Positions 1-5,579 of a stretch of DNA of 5,728 bases are shown here, in pieces. Each line of letters starts with the position of its first letter. The first letter of the stretch is position 1. The stretch covers positions 140-5,867 of the forward strand of contig DOUU01000495.1 of the NCBI GenBank assembly GCA_003520425.1, given 5' to 3'. Made by a program: the position numbers and the translations under genes. The notes under the pieces were generated by a model. It was not told the origin of the DNA. It did no database searches and saw only the letters and a program-made list of their open reading frames with translations. The stretch comes from Deltaproteobacteria bacterium. GTDB lineage: Bacteria > Myxococcota_A > UBA9160.

Positions 1-146
1 CCCTCTCTCGCGGTTCTGGGAACCTGAGCCACACCCCCTCCTGCGAGGTGGCCGCGACCTTCTTCCCGCGTCCCCGAGGCCCCCACAGGGTGGCATGTTC
101 GATGCACCGCCAGTTCTTGGCAACGCCGCAGGTGTAGGGAGGGGTC
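1..146. other. Upstream leader without a recognisable gene
   Basis: No reading frame here gives a protein I recognise. The frame starting at base 1 stops at 25-27, so a few terminal codons of an upstream gene cannot be excluded. Two small inverted repeats are visible: 12-16 with 20-24 (three-base loop), and 89-91 plus 93-96 with 102-108 (one bulged base, five-base loop). The second lies about 30 bases before the ribosome binding site of the following gene. I see no convincing -35/-10 promoter, though promoters in such GC-rich DNA are hard to see by eye. Confidence 0.4.
137..144 (+). promoter_or_regulatory. Ribosome binding site for the small helical protein gene
   Basis: GGGAGGGG contains GGAGG at 138-142, four bases before the ATG at 147. 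It favours ATG 147 over the in-frame ATG at 189, which has only a weak purine stretch upstream. Confidence 0.6.
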
Positions 147-485
147 ATGGCCCGGGGCAAAAGGAAGACGGGCGAGGTCCGGTCCGAGATGACCAAGCTC
201 GTCGAGCTGGTACAGAGGGAAATCGAGGATGGAGCCAGCTCGGTGGAGGAGATTCACAAAGCGATCGCGAACCTGCCCCTCGACGTACTCGAGCGACTCG
301 ACCTCTTCGAGGATGCAGTGAAAGGCGCCCGCAAGGTCCAAGAAGCCCGGATCGGAGCGATGTACGACCTGATCCGGAAGGTCAATGAAGAAGTGGGCAA
401 GATCGCCAAGGAGCTCCTTGCAGGCCGGCCTGCGCACCGACGGGTGCAGCCGGCTGGGGCTCGGAAGGCAGTGCACGCGCAGTAA
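147..485 (+). CDS. Small conserved helical protein of unknown function
   Basis: The product is 112 residues, soluble, with no signal peptide or membrane segment. Residues 1-10 are basic. Residues 13-91 form a run of amphipathic helices built around VEEIHKAIANLPLDVLERL (33-51) and a second helical part, AMYDLIRKVNEEVGKIAKEL (71-90). From memory, this core resembles small uncharacterised proteobacterial proteins that share the 'VEEIH..IA.LPLD.LE.L' and 'YDLIR..N..V' pattern, but I cannot name a function. Heptad-like spacing suggests helix pairing or oligomerisation (inference). The last 20 or so residues (92-112) are rich in Ala, Arg, Pro and His and look like a disordered extension outside the conserved core. 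ATG 147 is chosen for its strong ribosome binding site. The gene ends in TAA and is followed seven bases later by a strong hairpin, so it is probably transcribed alone or ends its unit. A phasin-like or structural role is possible but unsupported. Confidence 0.8.
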   Translation: MARGKRKTGEVRSEMTKLVELVQREIEDGASSVEEIHKAIANLPLDVLERLDLFEDAVKGARKVQEARIGAMYDLIRKVNEEVGKIAKELLAGRPAHRRVQPAGARKAVHAQ

Positions 486-491
486 GCGGGC

Positions 492-542
492 CGGCAGGTC
501 GCCGACGCACCTCGAGCTCGGCCGAGCTCGGGTCGGCTGCCG
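492..542 (+). terminator. Compound hairpin after the small helical gene, possible terminator
   Basis: Three nested stems are visible. The outer stem pairs 492-496 with 538-542, the middle pairs 501-506 with 532-537, and the inner pairs 513-519 with 524-530 around a GGCC loop. The inner part, 513-530, is a perfect 18-base palindrome. It begins seven bases after the TAA at 483-485, where a terminator would be expected. There is no T-tract downstream, so it is not a classical intrinsic terminator. It could be an mRNA 3'-end stabiliser or a protein-binding palindrome instead. Confidence 0.45.
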
Positions 543-642
543 CACGAGAAGAGCCGGAAGCACGCACCGTTCGGGCGGGCGGGTCCTGCGATCGGGGCTC
601 TGGCGGGCCATGGGACTCGGCTACCTTCCGGCCCCGCGACCC

Positions 643-660
643 GGGCGTGGGGACGCGCCC
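643..660 (+). other. Hairpin just upstream of the hydrolase ribosome binding site
   Basis: Bases 643-649 pair with 654-660 (seven pairs, one G-T wobble) around GGGA at 650-653, a loop of the stable GNRA class if transcribed. The hairpin ends six bases before the Shine-Dalgarno sequence and covers the upstream in-frame GTG at 647. It could tune ribosome access or be a by-product of high GC. Confidence 0.35.
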
Positions 661-666
661 AAAGAT

Positions 667-671
667 GGAGG
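667..671 (+). promoter_or_regulatory. Ribosome binding site deciding the hydrolase start
   Basis: GGAGG (within a longer purine run, 667-676) lies five bases before ATG 677. It favours 677 over the in-frame GTG at 647, which sits inside a hairpin, and over ATG 665, which overlaps the purine run. The residues encoded before 677 also look unlike the start of this family. Confidence 0.65.
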
Positions 672-676
672 GGGGA

Positions 677-1654
677 ATGGACCAATCCGAGATCACGCTG
701 CACGGACACCGGATCAGTTTTCGCACCGCCGGCAGTGGGCCCTTGCTTGTTCTCATCCACGGAATCGCCGGGAACTCTTCCACCTGGGAAGAGGTCGCTT
801 GGGGCATGCGTCAGCGCTACACGATCGTGGCACCCGACCTCATTGGCCACGGCGACAGCTCGAAGCCGCACGGCGACTACTCTCTGGGCAGCTACGCGAA
901 CATGCTGCGGGACCTGCTCGGTGCGCTGGGGTTCGAACGCGGGACTCTGGTCGGACACTCCCTCGGCGGCGGGATCGCGATGCAGTTCGCCTATCAGTTT
1001 CCCGACCGCTGCGAGCGTCTTGTCCTCGTTTCGAGCGGCGGCTTGGGACGCGAGGTCCATCCCCTCCTCCGCTCGGCGATTCTCCCGGGCGCAGGGGTCG
1101 TTCTGCCCTGGCTCTGTGGGGAGGGGACGCGCAGCGTGGTCACGCAGGCCACTCGCTGGCTTGGACGGCTTGGGCTGCGTGCGGGCTCCGACCTCGAGGG
1201 GGTGTGGCAAGGGTTTGCCTCGCTTGGCGACGCCGGCGCTCGGCGGGCTTTTCTCGCGACCGTACGCAGCATCCTCGACGCCGGCGGTCAGCGGGTGAGT
1301 GCGACCGACAGGCTCTATCTCGCCGAGGAGGTGCCGACTCTCATCGTGTGGGGAGAGAGAGACCCTCTGATCCCTGTGCGCCATGCGCATGCCGCCCATC
1401 AGCAGATTCCGGGCAGTCGGCTCGAGGTGTTCCCGAACGCAGGTCATTTCCCCTACAGAGACGACATGCGGCGCTTCGTGGAGGTGCTCCTCGACTTCTG
1501 CGCGACCACCCGACCCGCTGAGCTCAGTGAAGCTCTGCTGCGCGAGCGGCTGCTCGCAGGAGGCGCAGGGTCCAAAGCGTCCCGGCAGGCGAGGGAGCCC
1601 GCGTCTCCCAGCGGCCATGCAAAGGATATGAGCGCCGCCGGGCTCTCGGGCTAG
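677..1654 (+). CDS. Alpha/beta-hydrolase fold enzyme (serine hydrolase)
   Basis: The product is 325 residues from ATG 677 and is probably cytoplasmic, as no signal peptide is seen. It has the landmarks of the alpha/beta-hydrolase (Abhydrolase_1) family: an oxyanion-hole HG at 28-29 (LVLIHGIAGNSSTW), the strand APDLIGHGDSSKP (52-64), a nucleophile elbow GHSLGGG with Ser95, an acid Asp229 in VWGERDP, and His257 in NAGHFPY. The catalytic triad is therefore complete, and an ester- or related-bond hydrolase is expected. The cap region between about 125 and 210 should set the substrate, which cannot be read from sequence. From memory, the text around the nucleophile (AMQFAYQFPDRCERLVLVSS) resembles mycobacterial Rv2715-type hydrolases. 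About 45 residues after 280 are low in hydrophobic residues and rich in Ala, Gly, Ser and Arg, and are probably a disordered tail beyond the usual family end. The gene stands alone between gaps of 191 and 416 bases, so context gives no substrate. Family assignment is firm; substrate is unknown. Confidence 0.93.
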   Translation: MDQSEITLHGHRISFRTAGSGPLLVLIHGIAGNSSTWEEVAWGMRQRYTIVAPDLIGHGDSSKPHGDYSLGSYANMLRDLLGALGFERGTLVGHSLGGGIAMQFAYQFPDRCERLVLVSSGGLGREVHPLLRSAILPGAGVVLPWLCGEGTRSVVTQATRWLGRLGLRAGSDLEGVWQGFASLGDAGARRAFLATVRSILDAGGQRVSATDRLYLAEEVPTLIVWGERDPLIPVRHAHAAHQQIPGSRLEVFPNAGHFPYRDDMRRFVEVLLDFCATTRPAELSEALLRERLLAGGAGSKASRQAREPASPSGHAKDMSAAGLSG

Positions 1655-1696
1655 CGACGGCAGCAGGACCCTCGCACGGCTCGTGACCCCTTCCGC

Positions 1697-1714
1697 GTGG
1701 GAGCTGTGTCCCAC
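1697..1714 (+). terminator. Hairpin downstream of the hydrolase, weak terminator candidate
   Basis: GTGGGA (1697-1702) pairs perfectly with TCCCAC (1709-1714) around a six-base loop, 42 bases after the hydrolase TAG. It is followed by a pyrimidine-rich stretch but not a T-tract, so termination is only a possibility. Confidence 0.3.
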
Positions 1715-2021
1715 CCTGCTCTCTCCCGCGCGCGCCCGCAGCCAGGCGCGGAGCGGGAATCCCCACGTCGCACCGAGCTTGAGGTCCTGGGTGATTTCAG
1801 GAGAAACGAGGGATGCGGGCGTATTGCTGTGCAACCCGTGTTGCTTTCGCGAGTATTCCCGCAATCGAAGCTCCGTGGACCAGAAACCTGTTCCCCCGCC
1901 TCCCTTCAGCGTGGGCGGCCCGAGAGGGTCGGACGGTCGTTCGGTGAGCTCGTCGTGTATGGGGCACGGGGTCGGTCCTCGAGGCCACGCGCGTCAAACG
2001 ATGGCGAGCTGCGGCTATGGG

Positions 2022-2051
2022 GAGCTCGGCCTTGTGCGCCGTCCCGAGCTC
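2022..2051 (+). other. Inverted repeat abutting the methyltransferase ribosome binding site
   Basis: GAGCTCGG (2022-2029) is perfectly complementary to CCGAGCTC (2044-2051), with a 14-base loop. The 3' arm ends two bases before the Shine-Dalgarno sequence at 2054-2060. It could be an RNA leader hairpin or an operator-type inverted repeat. The same word builds the palindrome at 513-530. Confidence 0.4.
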
Positions 2052-2053
2052 AG

Positions 2054-2060
2054 AAGGAGG
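2054..2060 (+). promoter_or_regulatory. Ribosome binding site deciding the methyltransferase start
   Basis: AAGGAGG is a near-perfect Shine-Dalgarno sequence ten bases before ATG 2071. It favours 2071 over the upstream in-frame ATG at 2017, whose extra 18 codons would span the inverted repeat and this site. Confidence 0.75.
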
Positions 2061-2070
2061 AGAGTACGCG

Positions 2071-2760
2071 ATGAGCACACTGGCCACGCCCGTCAAGGCC
2101 GCGGGAGGGGCACAGGGCCTTCGCCAGCGAGTGGCGGATCGCGCTTGGTACGCCTATGCCGCGCGGCTGCTCCCGCTCGCGGAGGCGGGCCGATGGGTCG
2201 ATCTCGGCTGTGGCCAGGGAGAGTTTCTTGAGCTCGCTCAAGGTGTTGGCGCCAAAGGCTTCGGCCTCGACTTTAGCCCCCACAATGCCCTTGCGGTGCG
2301 CCGGGACGCGCGCCCCGCAGTGGTTGCGGATCTCAACCGTCCTCTCCCCTTCCGAGACCACTCCCTGGACGGGGCGTCACTGATCGAGGTCATCGAGCAC
2401 ATCGTCCATGCGGAAGATCTTCTTCAGGAACTCTCGCGCGTGATCCGGCCAGGGGGGTGGCTCGTCCTCACGACCCCGAACGTCGCGCATCTTACCTACC
2501 GATGGCGCGCCCTCACGGGCCATCCGCCCAAGCAAGAGGGCTACCATTACCGGTTCTTCACCAAGAAGACCCTGCGTCAAGGCCTCGAGCGAGCCGGCTT
2601 CCGGTTGGTCGGGCGCGCCTCCTTCGGCAAACAGTCCTTGGCGACCAAACTTGGCCGGCTCGCCGGCCGTGGCCGGAACTACAAGTTCCGCTACCAGGTG
2701 CCTGCGGCTCTGGAGGGCCTGTTCGCGCAGCACTTTGTATGGCGACTCGAACGCATCTAA
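2071..2760 (+). CDS. Class I SAM-dependent methyltransferase
   Basis: The product is 229 residues from ATG 2071. It has a Rossmann-type methyltransferase core (Methyltransf_11/23 type): motif I VDLGCGQGE (43-51) for SAM binding, Asp67 in GLDFS at the end of strand 2 (expected to contact the SAM ribose), Asp87 in VVADLNRPLPF (84-94), LIEVIEH (104-110), and the post-motif RPGGWLVLTTPN (126-137). The pattern is like UbiG/MetW-related small-molecule methyltransferases. The C-terminal part after about 150 is basic, with GYHYRFFTKKTLRQGLERAG (157-176), a common arrangement in enzymes acting on lipids, sugars or O-antigen. No signal peptide or membrane helix is present, so it is cytoplasmic or membrane-peripheral. 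The next gene, hpnN, follows after 58 bases on the same strand, suggesting co-transcription. A hopanoid, isoprenoid or other envelope lipid substrate is therefore plausible but is inference only. It lacks the radical-SAM and cobalamin features of the hopanoid C-2 methylase HpnP, so it is not that enzyme. Confidence 0.92.
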   Translation: MSTLATPVKAAGGAQGLRQRVADRAWYAYAARLLPLAEAGRWVDLGCGQGEFLELAQGVGAKGFGLDFSPHNALAVRRDARPAVVADLNRPLPFRDHSLDGASLIEVIEHIVHAEDLLQELSRVIRPGGWLVLTTPNVAHLTYRWRALTGHPPKQEGYHYRFFTKKTLRQGLERAGFRLVGRASFGKQSLATKLGRLAGRGRNYKFRYQVPAALEGLFAQHFVWRLERI

Positions 2761-2804
2761 TCTCCCGCGCGCCCGGCCACGCCGTGGAGATGCGGCATGA
2801 AGCG

Positions 2805-2822
2805 GCGCCGGTCCGCCGGTGC
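2805..2822 (+). other. Hairpin overlapping the most upstream hpnN start
   Basis: GCGCCGG (2805-2811) pairs with CCGGTGC (2816-2822), with one G-T wobble, around TCCG (2812-2815), a loop of the stable UNCG class. The GTG at 2819-2821 lies inside the 3' arm. It is either a leader structure between the two genes or a chance GC-rich stem; it argues mildly against GTG 2819 as the start. Confidence 0.35.
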
Positions 2823-5527
2823 GGAATGATTTGCCGAAATCGTTCTCGGTCTTCCTTCTCCTGCCGCAGGCCGTATCCCCGGCGAAGGACCTCCCCACTC
2901 TGCTGACTCGAGGGATCGTCGCGATCGTGGATTTTTCGCGTCGCCGGGCGATCTCCGTCGTCGTGGCGAGCCTCGCGCTCGCGACGCTCCTTGCGGTCTA
3001 TGCGGCGGGCCATCTGAGCCTCAATGCCGACATGTCGAATATCGTTTCAAGCGACGCTCCCTTCCGCAAACTCGACAAGGAGATGGACAGAGCATTTCCG
3101 CAGCGCACAGATCGGCTGGTCGTCGTGATCGATGCACTGACGGCGGAGCAGGCGGACTCCGCCGCAAGGGCGCTCCTGCAGCAGCTCGGGCAAAGGCCCG
3201 ATCTCTTCAAGTCGGTTCAAGACCCCATCGGCAGCGAGTTTTTCAAGCGAGAGGGGCTGCTTTTTTCATCGGCCAAGGAGCTGTCCCAGATCATGGAGCA
3301 GCTGATCCGTGCCCAGCCCATGATCGGAGAGCTGGCGTCGGACCCGAGCGTGCGCGGTCTGTTCCATGCGCTTAGCCTCTGGCTCGAAGGCGTCGCCCAC
3401 GGCGAGACCACCCTTCACGACCTCGAGCGACCGTTCACCGCGATCTCCGACTCCATCGAGTCGATCCTGAGGGGTACGCCCCGCCCGGTATCCTGGCAGG
3501 CCCTCCTGACAGACCGCCCACCGACCCCCGACGAGCTGCGACGCATCCTGCTCGTGCAGCCCATTCTCGACTTTGGAGCGCTCAAACCCGGCGCGAAGGC
3601 GAGCGCCGCCGTGCGCGAGGCGGCTCGCTCCCTTGGGCTCACGCCGGATCATGGAGTGCGAGTCCGGCTCACGGGTGAAGTCGCGCTGTCCGACGAGGAG
3701 TTTGGCTCTCTTACCGAAGGGGCGGGCCTCATCGGGAGCTTGTCATTTTCTCTCCTGTGCCTTTTCTTGTGGCTCGCCGTCGGATCCCCCCGGCTCGTGG
3801 TCGCCATCCTCGGAACGCTCGTGGTCGGGCTCATCTCGACGGCGGCTTTTGCCGCTGCGGCCATTGGATCCTTGAACCTGATCTCGGTCGCCTTTGCGGT
3901 GCTCTTCGTCGGGATCGCTGTCGACTTCGGGATTCAGTTCGCGGTTCGCTATCGCGACTGTCGCCATCGGACTCCTGATTTCGCCGAGGCCCTGCGCACT
4001 GCCGCGGGCGCGATGGCGACGCCGCTCCCCCTCGCCGCCGCCACAACCGCAGTGGGATTCTATTCGTTCGTTCCAAGCTCCTACGCTGGCCTGCGGGAGC
4101 TCGGCCTGATTGCGGGGACAGGGATGCTGATCGCCCTCGGGTTGAACTTCACGCTCCTGCCCGCGCTGATCACGCTGCTACGTCCACCCGGGGAAGCGGA
4201 GCCAGTCGGTTTCGTCGGCGCCGCGCGCGTCGACCGCTTCCTCGTGGAACGCCGCCGAGCCGTTGCATTCCTCGCCGCCGTGCTCGCGCTCGCAGGCCTC
4301 GCTGTCTTGCCGCGTCTGCGCTTTGACTTCGATCCTCTCCACCTGAAGAACCCCCGCACCGAGTCGATGTCGACGCTGCTTGAGCTCATCACGAGTCCGA
4401 ACGCCACGCCGTACACGATTGACATCCTGGTCCCCTCCGCGGCTGCGGCCGCCGGACTGGTGCCACGCCTCGAGGCCTTGCCCGAGGTCGACCGGGTTCT
4501 GACGCTCGAGAGCTTCGTGCCCGAGGACCAGCCGGAGAAGCTCGCGACGATCGCCGACGCCGCATTCCTCTTGCTGCCATCGCTCAGCCCGGCCGCCACC
4601 GCGCCGGCACCTGCGGACGCGGCCGTGCTCGCGGCCACGACCGAGCTTGGAGGCAAGCTCCGAACCCTGCCCCCTTCGAGCGGCGGGGATCAGACCACCC
4701 TGCGCCTTGCGAACGCGCTGGACGGCGTCCTTCACGCAACACCGCCCCCCCTCAAAACGCTCCAGGCGGCCTTGGTTGGAGATCTCCCCACCTTGTTCGC
4801 AGACCTGCGGCTCGCGCTCTCGGCGGAGCCGGTGACGCTCGAATCCCTTCCCAAAGACCTGGTCCGCGACTGGGTGACGCCTGACCAGAGGAGGCGGATC
4901 GAAGTCTCTCCCAAAGGGGATGCGCGGGACAACGCGACGCTCGAACGCTTCGTGGACGCCGTTCGGTCCGTGGCTCCAAACGCCTCCGGGTCTCCGGTCA
5001 CGATTCAAGAGTCGGCGCGCATCGTCGTCCACGCGTTCATCGGCGCGGGGATCATCGCTCTCATCGCGATCAGCCTTCTCCTGTTCGCACTGCTTCGACG
5101 AGCCCTCGATACGCTGCTCGTGCTGGCTCCGCTGCTGCTGGCTGGCCTTTTGACGATGGTGACAAGCGTCGTGGTCGGGCTACCGCTCAACTTCGCCAAC
5201 ATCATCGGGCTCCCGCTCCTCCTCGGCATCGGGGTCGCGTTCGATATCTATTTCGTCACGAACTGGCGAGCGGGTCTGGATCAGCCGCTTCAATCCAGCA
5301 CGGCGCGTGCAATCCTGTGCAGCGGGCTCACGACCGGGACGGCCTTCGGAGCTCTCGCCGTCTCGAGCCACACCGGGACCTCGCAGATGGGCATTCTGCT
5401 GATGCTCGCCCTCGGCTTCACACTGCTCTGCACGCTGCTCATCCTGCCGTCCTTGTTGGCCCTGGCTCCGCGGCGGAACCTGCTCCCGCAAGCAGACCTT
5501 GTCGCTCGCGGGGAAGAGGGCGCGTGA
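2819..5527 (+). CDS. hpnN: Hopanoid-type RND transporter HpnN
   Basis: This is an inner-membrane transporter of the RND superfamily (MMPL/HpnN branch). Homologues shuttle hopanoids to the outer membrane, driven by proton movement. The frame from GTG 2819 gives 902 residues. Twelve membrane segments can be placed near 44-64, 303-322, 326-348, 352-376, 398-418, 426-455, 480-498, 736-758, 763-785, 790-815, 830-850 and 857-882. Large periplasmic domains lie at about 67-300 and 500-735. Family signatures are VDFGIQFAVRYRD (368-380), RFDFDPLHLKNPRTESMSTL (501-520) and NFANIIGLPLLLGIGVAFD (791-809). Asp369 and Asp809, in membrane segments 4 and 10, are where the proton-relay acids of RND proteins sit. 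The length is normal for the family and the gene is intact. The start is uncertain: GTG 2819 has no ribosome binding site, and family alignment suggests a start near residues 28-29. CTG 2900/2903 (GAAGGA at 2884-2889 upstream), TTG 2831 and GTG 2927 are alternatives. No hopanoid synthesis genes are in the window, so a related lipid cargo is possible. Confidence 0.9.
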   Translation: MRNDLPKSFSVFLLLPQAVSPAKDLPTLLTRGIVAIVDFSRRRAISVVVASLALATLLAVYAAGHLSLNADMSNIVSSDAPFRKLDKEMDRAFPQRTDRLVVVIDALTAEQADSAARALLQQLGQRPDLFKSVQDPIGSEFFKREGLLFSSAKELSQIMEQLIRAQPMIGELASDPSVRGLFHALSLWLEGVAHGETTLHDLERPFTAISDSIESILRGTPRPVSWQALLTDRPPTPDELRRILLVQPILDFGALKPGAKASAAVREAARSLGLTPDHGVRVRLTGEVALSDEEFGSLTEGAGLIGSLSFSLLCLFLWLAVGSPRLVVAILGTLVVGLISTAAFAAAAIGSLNLISVAFAVLFVGIAVDFGIQFAVRYRDCRHRTPDFAEALRTAAGAMATPLPLAAATTAVGFYSFVPSSYAGLRELGLIAGTGMLIALGLNFTLLPALITLLRPPGEAEPVGFVGAARVDRFLVERRRAVAFLAAVLALAGLAVLPRLRFDFDPLHLKNPRTESMSTLLELITSPNATPYTIDILVPSAAAAAGLVPRLEALPEVDRVLTLESFVPEDQPEKLATIADAAFLLLPSLSPAATAPAPADAAVLAATTELGGKLRTLPPSSGGDQTTLRLANALDGVLHATPPPLKTLQAALVGDLPTLFADLRLALSAEPVTLESLPKDLVRDWVTPDQRRRIEVSPKGDARDNATLERFVDAVRSVAPNASGSPVTIQESARIVVHAFIGAGIIALIAISLLLFALLRRALDTLLVLAPLLLAGLLTMVTSVVVGLPLNFANIIGLPLLLGIGVAFDIYFVTNWRAGLDQPLQSSTARAILCSGLTTGTAFGALAVSSHTGTSQMGILLMLALGFTLLCTLLILPSLLALAPRRNLLPQADLVARGEEGA

Positions 5528-5528
5528 G

Positions 5529-5579
5529 CCTTGGAAGCGGGCGCAGGCGGTCGCCCCCTTGTCGGAAGGTCTTCCAGGG
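5529..5579. terminator. Nested hairpin between convergent genes, possible bidirectional terminator
   Basis: Bases 5529-5537 pair with 5571-5579 (nine pairs, one G-T wobble), and GGGCG (5539-5543) pairs with CGCCC (5552-5556) inside them. The structure fills the 52-base gap between the hpnN TGA (5525-5527) and the stop of the - strand kinase, where a shared terminator would be expected. No T-tract is present on either strand. Confidence 0.4.

Larger units (their letters stand above)
1655..2070. other. 416-base intergenic region with no convincing gene
   Basis: Open frames cross this gap (for example 1697-2074), but their products are Arg/Pro/Ser-rich with no motif. I treat them as chance frames in GC-rich DNA. 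The stretch holds a hairpin at 1697-1714 soon after the hydrolase, a less GC-rich segment around 1795-1875 that is the likeliest place for the promoter of the methyltransferase-hpnN pair (no clear -35/-10 boxes seen), and a hairpin at 2022-2051 beside the next ribosome binding site. A small RNA or unrecognised short peptide gene cannot be excluded. Confidence 0.5.

Noticed and set aside
12..24. GGTTC...GAACC as part of a tRNA T-arm
   Set aside because: The arms enclose only three bases and no acceptor, D-arm or anticodon stems are present around them.
261..268. GCGATCGC (HIP1-like octamer)
   Set aside because: A single copy inside a coding region of GC-rich DNA; HIP1 is meaningful only when highly abundant, as in cyanobacteria.
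407..420. 14-base perfect palindrome CAAGGAGCTCCTTG
   Set aside because: It lies inside the small helical gene and is explained by its Lys-Glu-Leu-Leu codons; no regulatory context.
385..1521. Long + strand open frame overlapping the hydrolase in another frame
   Set aside because: The product is very Arg-rich and motif-free, while the overlapping frame encodes a complete alpha/beta-hydrolase.
254..1864. Long open frame on the - strand (536 codons)
   Set aside because: It lies antisense to the well-supported small helical gene and the hydrolase. Its product is Arg/Pro/Ala-rich with no motif, typical of antisense frames in GC-rich DNA.
1697..2074. Possible 125-residue gene in the intergenic gap
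   Set aside because: Low-complexity Arg/Pro/Ser composition, no recognisable domain, no good ribosome binding site, and a start inside a hairpin.
2227..2242. Inverted repeat CTTGAGC-TC-GCTCAAG
   Set aside because: It is inside the methyltransferase coding sequence and follows from codons for Leu-Glu-Leu-Ala-Gln; the two-base spacer is too short for a simple hairpin loop.
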